41,385 nt of DNA, from the NCBI GenBank assembly GCA_964388985.1, contig CAYMCJ010000002.1, forward strand, positions 1 to 41,385, read 5' to 3'. Below, piece by piece: positions 5,979 to 14,772 of this stretch. The notes under the pieces were generated by a model. The model did no database searches, was not told the DNA's origin, and was given only the letters and a program-made list of their open reading frames with translations. This stretch comes from CAYMCJ01 sp964388985. Its GTDB lineage: Bacteria; Patescibacteriota; Patescibacteriia; Patescibacteriales; CAYMCJ01. The position numbers were made by a program, and so were the translations under genes. Each line of letters opens with the position of its first letter. Position 1 is the stretch's first letter.

Positions 5979-6854
5979 TTATGTCTCAATTTCTCCAATT
6001 TCAACCTTGCCGGCGCTATCAAACAATTTCATTTTTTTAATAACAACTTTTTCCACGGCCTCAATAGTGGGCTTAAGCAAAACCCGCGGGTCTATTTCTT
6101 TTTTGTTTTTTAAACAACTGTTAATTAAAGCCGAGCAAAAGGCAACCTTGATATCCGTTCCGATATTAATAACATTCACCCCGGCTTTTATTGCTCTTTT
6201 AATTTTTTCATCGTCAACCCCCGAGCCGCCGTGCAAAACAAACGGTTTTTTAACATTTAACTTTATTTTCTTTAACAAAGGAAAATTTATATCCTCATTT
6301 TGATAAATGCCGTGCGCCGTCCCGATAGCGGCCGCTATTGTGTCAATTTTTGTAGCTTTGACAAATTTAATAACCTCTTCGGGGTTAGCCAGAGGAATTT
6401 TTTCTTTTGTTTTTTCCCCCACTTTATAACTCCCGGCTATTGACCCTATTTCTCCCTGCACCCAGACTCCTCTGGCATGGGCAACTTCAACAATTCTTTT
6501 TGTTAAATTAATATTCTCATCCAAGGGCAAATTTGAAGCATCAATATGCACCGAAGTAAAACCGGCGTCAATACATTCAAAAACCGAATCAAAACTTTTT
6601 CCATGGTCTAAATGCAAAGCAATAGGAACCCCGGTCGCAATATTTTTAGCTATCGTTGAAACTATATGGGTGATGGGCTTAAGGCCCATATATTTTATAG
6701 CGCCTTCTGAAACCTGAATAATGGCCGGAGATTTTGCTTTTAACGAGGCCCTGGCCACGGCTAAAGCGGACTCTAAATTATGAATATTAAAAGCTCCGAC
6801 GGCATAACCCCCTTTTTGGGATTCTCTGACTATTTCTTTTATGTGTACAAGCAT
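5979..6854 (-). CDS. fba: Class II fructose-bisphosphate aldolase
   Basis: This 291 aa zinc enzyme cleaves fructose 1,6-bisphosphate to dihydroxyacetone phosphate and glyceraldehyde 3-phosphate. Family marks are ALHLDHG (about 79-85, zinc His and catalytic Asp), the GEIGSIAG segment (about 135-142), a zinc His in GTAHGIY, and phosphate-binding HGGSGV and NIGTD near the C-terminus. Related tagatose-bisphosphate or ketose aldolases share these, so substrate choice is from family and context. tpiA lies directly upstream, and together they supply the triose-phosphate step. ATG start; no SD. Confidence 0.94.
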   Translation of the reverse strand: MLVHIKEIVRESQKGGYAVGAFNIHNLESALAVARASLKAKSPAIIQVSEGAIKYMGLKPITHIVSTIAKNIATGVPIALHLDHGKSFDSVFECIDAGFTSVHIDASNLPLDENINLTKRIVEVAHARGVWVQGEIGSIAGSYKVGEKTKEKIPLANPEEVIKFVKATKIDTIAAAIGTAHGIYQNEDINFPLLKKIKLNVKKPFVLHGGSGVDDEKIKRAIKAGVNVINIGTDIKVAFCSALINSCLKNKKEIDPRVLLKPTIEAVEKVVIKKMKLFDSAGKVEIGEIET

Positions 6855-6928
6855 AAGTTGGTTGCTTAGTTAATTAGCTAATTGACTAATTAGATAACCA
6901 ATCAACCGCGTAACTAATTAACTAATTA

Positions 6929-7693
6929 CTATTTTAATATCACCTTGGCTATCTTATAAAATTCATTAATATCCAAACTTGATGAACCTACCAATAATCC
7001 GTCAATATTTTCTATTTTTTTGAAATTTGACACGTTTTTACTTGATATGCTTCCCCCGTATATTATTTGAAAATTATTACTTACTGTTTTCATCCCAAAC
7101 ATATCATTTAATGTCAATTTAATAATTTTATGCGCGTACTCCGCTTCGGACGGCTCAATGGCTATGCCGGAGCCGATAGCCCAAATCGGTTCATAGGCAA
7201 CAATAATCAGCTGCTCTTTCATTATATTAATTCCGCCCAGCGCCTGCTGAAGCTGGTCAACCAAAACAAAATCCCTCTTGTCGGTCTTTCTGTCGTCGCT
7301 TTCTTCACCAATACAAACTATCGGAGTCAAACCTTTTATATTTAGCACTTCCTTAACTGTTTTATGAATCATCTCGTAATTTAAAAGCAGATATTTTCGC
7401 CTTTCGCTATGGCCAATAATAACATATTCGCAACCGGCCTCAACCAGCATAGTCGGCGATGTTTCGCCCGTAAAAGCGCCGCTTTCTTCCCAGAAAACAT
7501 CCTGCGCCCCTACTTTAATATTAGTATTTTTAAAAATTTTTGCAATCTCATCTAAAACAATCATTGGCGGGCAAATTACTATTTCTCTGCTTTTAAAATT
7601 TTTAAATTTTGTCTTGGCTTTAATTGCTAATTTTATACTTTCTTTCAAGGAAAGCTTCATTTTCCAATTAGCAACAACTATCTTATTCTTCAT
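6929..7693 (-). CDS. tpiA: Triosephosphate isomerase
   Basis: This 254 aa TIM barrel interconverts dihydroxyacetone phosphate and glyceraldehyde 3-phosphate. The substrate Lys is in VVANWKMK (K11). The catalytic His is in VIIGHSERR, the catalytic Glu in AYEPIWAIGSG, and the phosphate-binding loop is IIYGGSIS, followed by LLVGSSSLD. The length matches the family. It is upstream of fba, separated by a spacer of repeated TTAATTAG-type words. Confidence 0.97.
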   Translation of the reverse strand: MKNKIVVANWKMKLSLKESIKLAIKAKTKFKNFKSREIVICPPMIVLDEIAKIFKNTNIKVGAQDVFWEESGAFTGETSPTMLVEAGCEYVIIGHSERRKYLLLNYEMIHKTVKEVLNIKGLTPIVCIGEESDDRKTDKRDFVLVDQLQQALGGINIMKEQLIIVAYEPIWAIGSGIAIEPSEAEYAHKIIKLTLNDMFGMKTVSNNFQIIYGGSISSKNVSNFKKIENIDGLLVGSSSLDINEFYKIAKVILK

Positions 7694-7796
7694 AATTAAA
7701 ATTATATCACTTAAATTAACATTTATAAATATCTATGGAACTATCGCCAGATAACCGGCTTGACTATATTCTTTAAAAGGAAAAATAAGGTTAACC

Positions 7797-8861
7797 TTAC
7801 CTATAATTATTATACGCCCACTCCACTAATTCCCTTGTTTGAGTAAAGCGTCCATTTCCGCTTTCACTTCCCAATATTGCCGATACAACTTCAAAATCAT
7901 CTTTCCCAATAAATTCTCCCACAAAGCAATACCCGGCCGCCTCGGTATAGCCGGTTTTCCCTCCGATAATATTAATATCATTGGGCGAAAAATTATCCAA
8001 TAAATAATCGGTTGTATGAACATAAACTTTTCTCTGGCCCAAGGTATTAAAACTATATTCTTTTGTTATGGTCGCTTTCCGGATATCCTTAAAAGACAAA
8101 GCCGCCTTGGCTAACAAGGAAACCTCATAAGCGCTGGAAACATTGCCCGCATCAAGTCCGGTTGAATCCTTAAAATATGTATTTTTAAACCCCAATTGAG
8201 CTGATTTATTATTCATTTTTTCAACAAATTCTTCCTCGGTCAAGCCGGTTGATTTTACTAAAGCAATCGTGGCTGTATTGGCGGAACCGACTAAACTTAA
8301 ATAAAATAAATCCTTTATTTTAACTTTTTCGCCCCAAAACAAATAAACTTTTCCGCCATCACGCCTGTCTTCTTTTTTAATTTCATAAATTTCATCCCAA
8401 CCGGGATTGTTATCCAAAAAAACCAAAGCAGTCATTAATTTTGTTATGCTGGCTATCGGAAATTCTTTATAAGCATCTTTACTAAACAATAAAGTACTGT
8501 CATTAAGGCTTATTATGGCGCCGCTTTTAGCAATAATCTCAACCTCATTTGAATTTACAACCTTATTAATAGGAACTTCTTCCTTATTCTCGTCAACATT
8601 AAATTTTTTTTCATGATCCTTTATTAATAATGAAATAATATCGGCTGTAATTCCCTCAATTTTTCCTCTAACATCTTCCGGAAACTCTAAAAAGATATTA
8701 CTGTCCGCCTCCTGACTGTTTTCTTCCACCCCCAACACCATCCCGCTATTATTTTTATCGCTGGCGCTAATATCTACTTCTGAATTAATATCTTTAACAA
8801 TAAACCCAAAATTTAATATTAAGGTTGAAATTACTATGCCGGCGGCGATTAACATCATCAT
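7797..8861 (-). CDS. dacA: D-alanyl-D-alanine carboxypeptidase (peptidase S11)
   Basis: This 354 aa penicillin-binding protein trims the terminal D-Ala of peptidoglycan side chains outside the membrane. The N-terminal hydrophobic segment (residues 3-22) is a signal anchor. The active site is complete: SITK (S138, K141), SAN (S193, N195) and KTG (about 302-304, KTGYTEAAGY). Residues 30-100 form an acidic, low-complexity linker. No C-terminal anchor helix like that of E. coli DacA is seen. Endopeptidase members of S11 cannot be excluded. The glycosyltransferase gene starts upstream and ends 3 bases before it. Confidence 0.93.
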   Translation of the reverse strand: MMMLIAAGIVISTLILNFGFIVKDINSEVDISASDKNNSGMVLGVEENSQEADSNIFLEFPEDVRGKIEGITADIISLLIKDHEKKFNVDENKEEVPINKVVNSNEVEIIAKSGAIISLNDSTLLFSKDAYKEFPIASITKLMTALVFLDNNPGWDEIYEIKKEDRRDGGKVYLFWGEKVKIKDLFYLSLVGSANTATIALVKSTGLTEEEFVEKMNNKSAQLGFKNTYFKDSTGLDAGNVSSAYEVSLLAKAALSFKDIRKATITKEYSFNTLGQRKVYVHTTDYLLDNFSPNDINIIGGKTGYTEAAGYCFVGEFIGKDDFEVVSAILGSESGNGRFTQTRELVEWAYNNYR

Positions 8862-8864
8862 ATA

Positions 8865-10070
8865 TTAATATTTATTAATTAAATAATTCCTGTTTTCCCA
8901 AAACAATTTAGCCTGCTCTGAAATTTCTGACTCGCAAACCGTGAATGGCTTCTCAAGGGTTTCTTTAAAAAAACTAAGAGAACGACCAAAATACAAGGGC
9001 TTTAAAGCCTCAATTAACCCTCCGTTGGCATCCATTGTGTCATAAGCGTAAACCGCATCATAAACAATTTTTTGCCACAGGCCGCTATCAATTAAAATTT
9101 TTTCTTTATTATACATTCTTTTTAATTTTAAAAAAACTCTGGGGCTCAAAATCCTTCTTAACATTTCTTCGTTCGCCCTAAAATTAAATATAGAGGTCGC
9201 CTTCATGCCCTTGTAATCCACGCTAACGGTCTGGGGTTTATCAAAATTTTTCCGGCCGAAAAAGGGTATTTCTTTTTCTTTATTTAAATTCCATTTATCC
9301 TTATTAAAAATTATATTTTTAAACAGGGTCGTAACCACCTGGGAAAACATTGGCCCCAGCTTAGGCGCGCTTGGTTTATGAATTTTAGCTCCCAAGCCAA
9401 CCTGCGCAATCTTAAATCCGCCTAAAACAGCGTTCATGGTCATAAATATATCAATGCCATATTTAAAGGTTGTTTTGTGCCATTTTTGTTTTAGCCAATA
9501 TTTGGCCAATTTTGTTGAAAAAGCAAAATCTCCGCCAATCGGCTGCCTGATATTGCAACCGAATAAACCATAAATTAAAGGGTAACAAATATTATTGGTG
9601 ATGGAGCCGTCGTATTCACTGCGGGCATAATATGGCGTAACATAATCATAGCCTTTTAAAATTAACTTCATAAATGAATTTATCCAGGCCGGTTTAATGC
9701 TTCTTAAATCAGCATCAACTACTGTTATTGCCCTGGCTTTTAAATCCACTACCTTATTAAATAAATTATAAAAATTATAACCCTTGCCCCTGATACTGTT
9801 GGGGGTTGAAATATAAATTTTGGGGGTTTTTGTTTTAGTCTCCAAAAATTTATCCTTGGTGCCATCCGTGGAATTATTGTCCAAATTAATAATGACGGAA
9901 TTAAAATTTTTAAAATATTTAACTAATCCCTTGTCAACCTGACCAACTACATATGAAATATTGTCCGCCTCATTAAAGGAAGGAATACCAACCACCAAAT
10001 CAGCCTTTCTCACTCTTTCTTTATTTACAATAATATTTTTTTCTCTCTTGTAATTATTATTGTTTGCCAT
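8865..10070 (-). CDS. GT2/GT81-like glycosyltransferase
   Basis: This 401 aa protein has a GT-A nucleotide-sugar fold: VVGIPSFNEADNISYVV near the N-terminus, NNSTDGT at about 65, and a DxD-type metal site in VVDADLRS (about 118-125). The block YYARSEYDGSITNNICYPLI, then RQPIGGDFAFS, resembles GT81 glucosyl/mannosyl-3-phosphoglycerate synthases and related uncharacterised enzymes. The C-terminal 120 residues are family-specific. There is no membrane helix, so it is probably cytosolic. The donor and acceptor cannot be told from sequence. It lies just upstream of dacA. Confidence 0.85.
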   Translation of the reverse strand: MANNNNYKREKNIIVNKERVRKADLVVGIPSFNEADNISYVVGQVDKGLVKYFKNFNSVIINLDNNSTDGTKDKFLETKTKTPKIYISTPNSIRGKGYNFYNLFNKVVDLKARAITVVDADLRSIKPAWINSFMKLILKGYDYVTPYYARSEYDGSITNNICYPLIYGLFGCNIRQPIGGDFAFSTKLAKYWLKQKWHKTTFKYGIDIFMTMNAVLGGFKIAQVGLGAKIHKPSAPKLGPMFSQVVTTLFKNIIFNKDKWNLNKEKEIPFFGRKNFDKPQTVSVDYKGMKATSIFNFRANEEMLRRILSPRVFLKLKRMYNKEKILIDSGLWQKIVYDAVYAYDTMDANGGLIEALKPLYFGRSLSFFKETLEKPFTVCESEISEQAKLFWENRNYLINKY

Positions 10071-10134
10071 AATTTACCAAAATCCGAAAATATAGACAAA
10101 TTAAATATTTGACGACATCTCTTATTAATAAATA

Positions 10135-10713
10135 TCATTCCAAATTAATATCCGCGGTATTCTCCAAAACCCTGTCCAAAGTATCGTCTTTATGCAGTCT
10201 TTCATAGTCGGGTAAATTCTTAACATCATTTGCGCCCAAAAAACGAAGGAAATCAAAACTGATATTATAATATAATTCTTTCTTTTTTTTATCAAATTTA
10301 GATTCAATTAATCCTCTTAACAATAAATTTCTCAATATTAAAGCGCAATTAACTCCCCTAATTCTGTCTAAATCAAACTTTGACACCGGTCCGCGATAAG
10401 CAATAATAGTTAATGTTTCCAGGCTTGGTCGGCTTAACTCCCCCGTAGTTTCATCTTTAATATAATTTTTCACAACTCCCACATTCTCGGGCGAACTTAC
10501 CATTTGATATTTATCGCTATTTTTAATAATTCGCATCCCATGTTTTTTATCTTTATAATCTTCAATTAATTCTTGACCGCCTTGATTGATTTCCTCGGTT
10601 GATTTATTTATTAAATCAGCCAATTGTTTAACTGACATCGGCTTAGCGGAAATAAAAAGCAATGATTCAATTTTTGATTTCAATTCAATTATTCGATTGT
10701 TTAATTGTTTCAT
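10135..10713 (-). CDS. scpB: Segregation and condensation protein B
   Basis: This 192 aa partner of ScpA and SMC acts in chromosome condensation. It has two winged-helix domains. The first is ESLLFISAKPMSVKQLADLI, and the second holds the family signature RPSLETLTIIAYRGPVSKFD, then IRGVN and LLLRGLIES. scpA lies 420 bases upstream, with an interrupted S23-type gene in between. scpB starts only 7 bases after the end of that reading frame, so the three are probably one transcript. Confidence 0.95.
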   Translation of the reverse strand: MKQLNNRIIELKSKIESLLFISAKPMSVKQLADLINKSTEEINQGGQELIEDYKDKKHGMRIIKNSDKYQMVSSPENVGVVKNYIKDETTGELSRPSLETLTIIAYRGPVSKFDLDRIRGVNCALILRNLLLRGLIESKFDKKKKELYYNISFDFLRFLGANDVKNLPDYERLHKDDTLDRVLENTADINLE

Positions 10714-10720
10714 AGCTGGT

Positions 10721-11098
10721 TCACTTTTTTAAAGTTATATTAGTATATTTGATAAGTTGGTTTAATAACTTAGGCAATTTTTGTAATTCACAAAAAATAT
10801 AATTATATTATTTTTCGGTTAATAATTTTCTTATTCTGGCTTTCTCATTCCAATCAAACCCTTCCTTAATTGATCCATAGCTATAACGATAAAACTTCAC
10901 TTTATCTTTTTTAGAATATCTCCCAAATCCTTCTGCTATATTGGCCGAGACAGAATCAATAGCTCTTATAAATTGAATGCCAACTATACTTTTTGGGAAA
11001 TAATCCCATTCTACAAAAATATTCCAAATATAATTTGATAAATGAAAAGAAATTCTATAAGCGTCTATATCATTTAATTGTAAATAATTTTTCTCCAT
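10721..11098 (-). pseudogene. Four-helix-bundle (S23 family) gene with an in-frame stop
   Basis: From ATG at 11098 the frame reads MEKNYLQLNDIDAYRISFHL, with the family core IRAIDSVSANIAEGFGRYS and YRYSYGSIKEGFDWNEKARI, then RKLLTEK and a TAA at 10808-10810. The same frame continues with no further stop for 28 codons: YNYIFCELQKLPKLLNQLIK, then YTNITLKK and TGA at 10721-10723. That continuation is the usual C-terminal helix of this subfamily, which normally reads LTEEEYNYIF or similar. So one change (GAA to TAA would do) cut the gene, or there is readthrough, or a base error. The truncated product would be 96 aa, lacking helix 4. Confidence 0.85.
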
Positions 11099-11134
11099 AA
11101 CAATGGAACAATCGGACAATAAAACAACCGAACT

Positions 11135-11866
11135 CTATATTTTACTTATTTCCATCTCTCTAAACAGGCCACTCTGGCTAACAGTAATATCTCTTTGTTT
11201 AATTAACTCAAGTAAAGCCAGGAAACTCACAATAATCTCTGTTTTGGACTTTGAATTATGCAATATTTTATTAAAATTAACTTTTATTTTATTTATTAAA
11301 ATATTCTGGATGGAAGCTATTTTATCCTCAATGTTCACCTTGTATTCTATTATATCTTCCTTTAATTTGTCCTCAACCGGCTTAATTTTTTTTAATAAAT
11401 CCTTATAAAGATTGCCTAAATCGTTTATTTTTAAATTTTTGGGGGGCGAAAAGATATTCTCGCCGGCCAAAGCATTAATATTGGCTGACAAAATACTCTT
11501 TTTATTAAATTCACGGGCAAACATAAACCTTTTTCTTTTCAGCATTTTTTCAATCTCTTTGGCCGCCTCTAAAAATTCTTTATACATTTTTAACTGGTTT
11601 TCCAATTCAATAAATTCCTCTTCATCATCATTCTGATATAAATAGGGCAATAAGGCTTTTGATTTGATAAGCAATAATTTCGCGGCTACAACCAAAAAAT
11701 CCGCGGTTTTTTCCGGATTAATCTGATTTAATTTGGCAATATATTCTACATACTGGTCGGCGATTTTTGCCAAACTTATTTCCGTAATATCCATCTCCTC
11801 CTTTTCAATAATCTTTAAAAGCAAATCCAATGGCCCCTCAAATTTATCAATTTTGATATTGAGCAT
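11135..11866 (-). CDS. scpA: Segregation and condensation protein A
   Basis: This 243 aa kleisin bridges SMC heads and binds ScpB. The N-terminal signature is FEGPLDLLLKIIEKEEMDIT, then ISLAKIADQYVEYI and AADFLVVAAKLLLIKSKALL-type helices. The acidic stretch DDEEEFIELENQLKMYKEF follows. The C-terminal winged helix holds IIVSFLALLELIKQRDITV. The length is normal. ATG start at 11866; no SD seen. Confidence 0.95.
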   Translation of the reverse strand: MLNIKIDKFEGPLDLLLKIIEKEEMDITEISLAKIADQYVEYIAKLNQINPEKTADFLVVAAKLLLIKSKALLPYLYQNDDEEEFIELENQLKMYKEFLEAAKEIEKMLKRKRFMFAREFNKKSILSANINALAGENIFSPPKNLKINDLGNLYKDLLKKIKPVEDKLKEDIIEYKVNIEDKIASIQNILINKIKVNFNKILHNSKSKTEIIVSFLALLELIKQRDITVSQSGLFREMEISKI

Positions 11867-11987
11867 AACTTAGATGAATAAAAACGCGCTCATTATTTAT
11901 AAAAAAATCTTCAATTCACATTTATTAAATTCCTAATTCACCTAATTTCTAATTCCTAATAAAATTTAAAATTCAATAATACTAAAT

Positions 11988-12377
11988 TCAATTAATTATC
12001 TTATTTTTCTCTGTATTTTTCGCATTTTTAATAATAGTGGTAAAAATTAAATTAAGCTCATGGCCTTCTTTCCAAAGTTTGCGCGCTTCCGAGGCATAAT
12101 TTGGACAAGCCTTAGTTGACATACGAAGAAAATGCTTGGTTTCTTTTGCCTCTTTATTGGCGATAGCCATTTTATGAATAAAATCCTTATTACTCTCAGC
12201 ACAATCAGCTTCACAATAATTAGAGCCTACTGCCGTGCCTGCTCCCACTAACTGCGGAATAATACGCTTAGTAATATAATTTACCGGCAACTTTTTGCTG
12301 AATCCAATTATGTCTTCGCCAAATTTAGCTGTTCTTTCTTCTAAATCATATTTCCGTTTTATTTCCTCCTTAGACAT
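11988..12377 (-). CDS. Four-helix-bundle protein, S23 family
   Basis: This 129 aa protein belongs to a different S23 subfamily from the other two here. Helix 1 is LEERTAKFGEDIIGFSKKLP, then ITKRIIPQLVGAGTAVGSNY and CEADCAESNKDFIHKMAIAN, matching the family's SIxxNxxEA pattern, and KEAKETKHFLRM follows. Three Cys residues occur (CEADC, ACPN). Its role is unknown. It lies between the YbaK-domain gene and scpA, with spacers of repeated TTAGAAATTAGG words on both sides. Confidence 0.85.
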   Translation of the reverse strand: MSKEEIKRKYDLEERTAKFGEDIIGFSKKLPVNYITKRIIPQLVGAGTAVGSNYCEADCAESNKDFIHKMAIANKEAKETKHFLRMSTKACPNYASEARKLWKEGHELNLIFTTIIKNAKNTEKNKIIN

Positions 12378-12418
12378 TTTTAATTTTATTAGAAATTAGG
12401 TGAATTAGAAATTAAAAA

Positions 12419-13030
12419 TTAATTAGTTTTTCTATTCTTCCTTGCAGATTTTTTCTTTTTAACGCTTTCAGCCTTTACCACTTTTACTTTCTTTTTTACC
12501 CCAAAACTTCCCAAAACCGCATTTTCCAATTTTACAAAATCCTTAACCGCCATTTCAACCGAATGATTAAAACTGCCGGAAGAAAATACTGCTTTTTTAA
12601 CCTTGACCAGACCCTTGTCCATAATCACGGGCAATTTATGAAGGCCGCCGAAAGCGCTCATAACGCCGGCTTTAATTTTTAACAACTCTTCCATAACCTT
12701 TTCGCCCGGAATTTTAACTACTTTGACCTTTTGGCCGGTTTGCATACCAATACAAGTTCCTAATTTTTTAAAATCCAAATTATAATCCGCCGGCAATAAT
12801 ACTAAAAAATAATCTTTATCCGCCTTTATTAGCAAAGATTTAGCGATTTCCCCCATTTTTTTCTTCATAGTGGTAGCGGCATCAAACGCGGTATAAACCG
12901 TTCTATGCTCTAATATTTTATGATTAACCCCGGCTTTTTCCAAATATTTGGCAACTTTAGCGGGAAATTTTGTTTTTTTATTTGCGCGGGCAGTCTTAAT
13001 AGTGCCACATTTTATTACTTTCTTGACCAT
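12419..13030 (-). CDS. YbaK/aminoacyl-tRNA editing domain protein
   Basis: This 203 aa protein has the YbaK/ProX fold in residues about 25-175: KYLEKAGVNHKILEHRTVYT, the helix with AATTMKKKMGEIAKSLLIKA, LVLLPADYNLDFKKL, and the C-terminal MSAFGGLHKLPVIMDKGLV, then SSGSFNHSVEM. Members hydrolyse mischarged tRNA, typically Ala- or Cys-tRNA(Pro), in trans. The conserved Lys after VVLL-like strands is represented by IKADKDYF. The last 25 residues are Lys-rich and unlike the domain. The exact tRNA substrate cannot be told. Confidence 0.85.
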   Translation of the reverse strand: MVKKVIKCGTIKTARANKKTKFPAKVAKYLEKAGVNHKILEHRTVYTAFDAATTMKKKMGEIAKSLLIKADKDYFLVLLPADYNLDFKKLGTCIGMQTGQKVKVVKIPGEKVMEELLKIKAGVMSAFGGLHKLPVIMDKGLVKVKKAVFSSGSFNHSVEMAVKDFVKLENAVLGSFGVKKKVKVVKAESVKKKKSARKNRKTN

Positions 13031-13214
13031 ATCTTTATTAAAAATTAAAAATTATTTAAAAATTAAAAATTAAAAAATTTATCAACACCTCATACCCATA
13101 TTATACCCTATCCTTATATTTATAGCAAAAAAAAATAAGATAAATAAAAATAAAAAGGGGGATATTATTAAACTTCTCATCTTATTTTCTTATTTATCTT
13201 TTTATTCTTATTTC

Positions 13215-13251
13215 TATAAAAAACCGGCTTCACTAAAAGTAAAAACCGGTT
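13215..13251 (-). terminator. Intrinsic terminator after pyrE
   Basis: On the minus strand AACCGG...CCGGTT, with an inner CTT/AAG pairing, is followed by six T. It lies 30 bases past the pyrE stop. The remaining spacer to 13031 is low-complexity AT (ATTAAAAATTA words) with no gene seen. Confidence 0.75.
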
Positions 13252-13281
13252 AAAATAGACAAAAATCTGGCATGGACATAA

Positions 13282-13944
13282 TCAACTGCTTTGAATATAT
13301 TTCATGCACTCCCTGAATTTTTCAACAGTAATCTGGCCTGTTATCTTGTAGTACTCCAATAGTTCCCTAACTGCAAAAGCAGCAACCAGATTACGGCCAG
13401 ATTGCGCAAGCCCCTCTTTCCCGCCTTGTTGACGGTCAAGTAAAACCACCAAATCGCGGACCACTGAACCCTGAGATTCAATAGCATCAATGGCCTCATT
13501 TTTTGAATCCGCTTTTGTAACAAGATCGTCAATAAGCAACACGACTTCGCTCGGGCGGTATTCAAATCCCGACAAAGGCACTATTTTTCGTTTTCCATCT
13601 TTTTCAAACTTTGCCAGTTTGATGACCCGAAAACCTCGCGGAGAAGGAACAATTCTTTCTATGGCTTCAACAATCGGGTCCCCGGCATAGGGAATACCAG
13701 CAATTGCTTGAAAAGTCAACCCGCTTTTAAGTATCACTTCCCATAAACATTGCGCGATTAAATCGCAGTCAGAGACTGTTAACAGCCCCGGCTTGGTTGG
13801 ATTATCCGCGGTTCTAAGATCAATATAAAACGGGGACAAAGGAGCATCTGGATTTTTCTCATGAAGCTTTAGTTTAAATGCTCCAAATTTAAAAGCCCCT
13901 CTTTCAAGTATCATATCGGCCACTTCCGCATGCAATCTTTCCAT
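13282..13944 (-). CDS. pyrE: Orotate phosphoribosyltransferase
   Basis: This protein of about 220 aa converts orotate and PRPP to OMP. The PRPP-binding motif is VVLLIDDLVTKADSK, and the IAGIPYAGDPIVEAI loop and VVLLDRQQGGKEGL block also match PyrE. I start it at the ATG at 13944, because AAGGAGG lies 9 bases upstream and the family starts like MERLHAEVADMILERGAFKF. The frame could open 11 codons earlier. It lies about 60 bases after pyrF, so the two form an operon for the last steps of UMP synthesis. Codon use is more balanced and GC-richer than in the neighbouring genes, suggesting transfer. Confidence 0.93.
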   Translation of the reverse strand: MERLHAEVADMILERGAFKFGAFKLKLHEKNPDAPLSPFYIDLRTADNPTKPGLLTVSDCDLIAQCLWEVILKSGLTFQAIAGIPYAGDPIVEAIERIVPSPRGFRVIKLAKFEKDGKRKIVPLSGFEYRPSEVVLLIDDLVTKADSKNEAIDAIESQGSVVRDLVVLLDRQQGGKEGLAQSGRNLVAAFAVRELLEYYKITGQITVEKFRECMKYIQSS

Positions 13945-14003
13945 CTTTTTAAACCTCCTTCTAAATCTTAACCCCAACCAAAAGGTCGAGGGCTGGGTTG
14001 CTA

Positions 14004-14744
14004 TTATCCCTGCCGATCCAAGAGGCCAAGCCGAATCTCTTCAAGGGCCCTGGGAATATTGTTCACAGGATTTTTCAGGAGATCACTCCCCATAACAAGA
14101 ACGTCGGCTCCGTCCGCAATAGCCCCTCTTGGCGTACCCACTCTTTTTTGGTCTCTTTCCTGTTCTCCGCCGAATCTTATTCCGGGATTAAAAATGATAA
14201 AATCCTCGCCAAAGACCTGACGGACATAATTTGTTTCCTGGGGAGAACAAACTACGCCGTCCACACCAGATTCATCGGCCAAATTAGCCAAATGAAGAAC
14301 CTGCCTAAGGTTACTACCCGGAATCCGCAACTCCTCGTTTAAGACCACCTGATTAATACTGGTTAAAACTGTAATCGCCAGCACAATCGGTCGCTCATCT
14401 CCGGCGACATCTTTAACCTCTTTCATAACAGCCTTCATTGCTTCACTGGTAGCCGAAGCATGAATGGTTACCACGCCTGCCCCGCATCTCCAGACCTCTA
14501 TGACATTTCTGGCCGTTGAAGTGGGTATATCATGAGCTTTGATATCAACCATTGGTACTGACCCGGCATCCCGAATGGTTTTAATCGCATAATCTCTGGC
14601 TGGTCCAAAAAATACCGAATTAACCTTTACATACCCTGTCTTTCCGAGGACTGGAAGCAATTTTTCGTCAATCGCCTCTTTTGTGCTTGGCACGTCAAGA
14701 GCAAACGCCAACCTATTCCTTGGTTCATCAAATTTCCAATTCAT
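14004..14744 (-). CDS. pyrF: Orotidine 5'-phosphate decarboxylase
   Basis: This 246 aa TIM-barrel enzyme decarboxylates OMP to UMP. The first strand is RLAFALDVPS. The catalytic Asp-Lys-Asp set is D67, K69 and D72 in VDIKAHDIP. GVDGVVCSPQE is a later strand, and the phosphate-binding FNPGIRFGG stands in place of the usual TPGIR. A strong SD (AAAGGAG) precedes the ATG. It is upstream of pyrE. Its GC content is visibly above that of the flanking genes. No other pyrimidine genes are in the window. Confidence 0.94.
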   Translation of the reverse strand: MNWKFDEPRNRLAFALDVPSTKEAIDEKLLPVLGKTGYVKVNSVFFGPARDYAIKTIRDAGSVPMVDIKAHDIPTSTARNVIEVWRCGAGVVTIHASATSEAMKAVMKEVKDVAGDERPIVLAITVLTSINQVVLNEELRIPGSNLRQVLHLANLADESGVDGVVCSPQETNYVRQVFGEDFIIFNPGIRFGGEQERDQKRVGTPRGAIADGADVLVMGSDLLKNPVNNIPRALEEIRLGLLDRQG

Positions 14745-14772
14745 CGCCTTTTCTCCTTTCTCACCTTATCTC

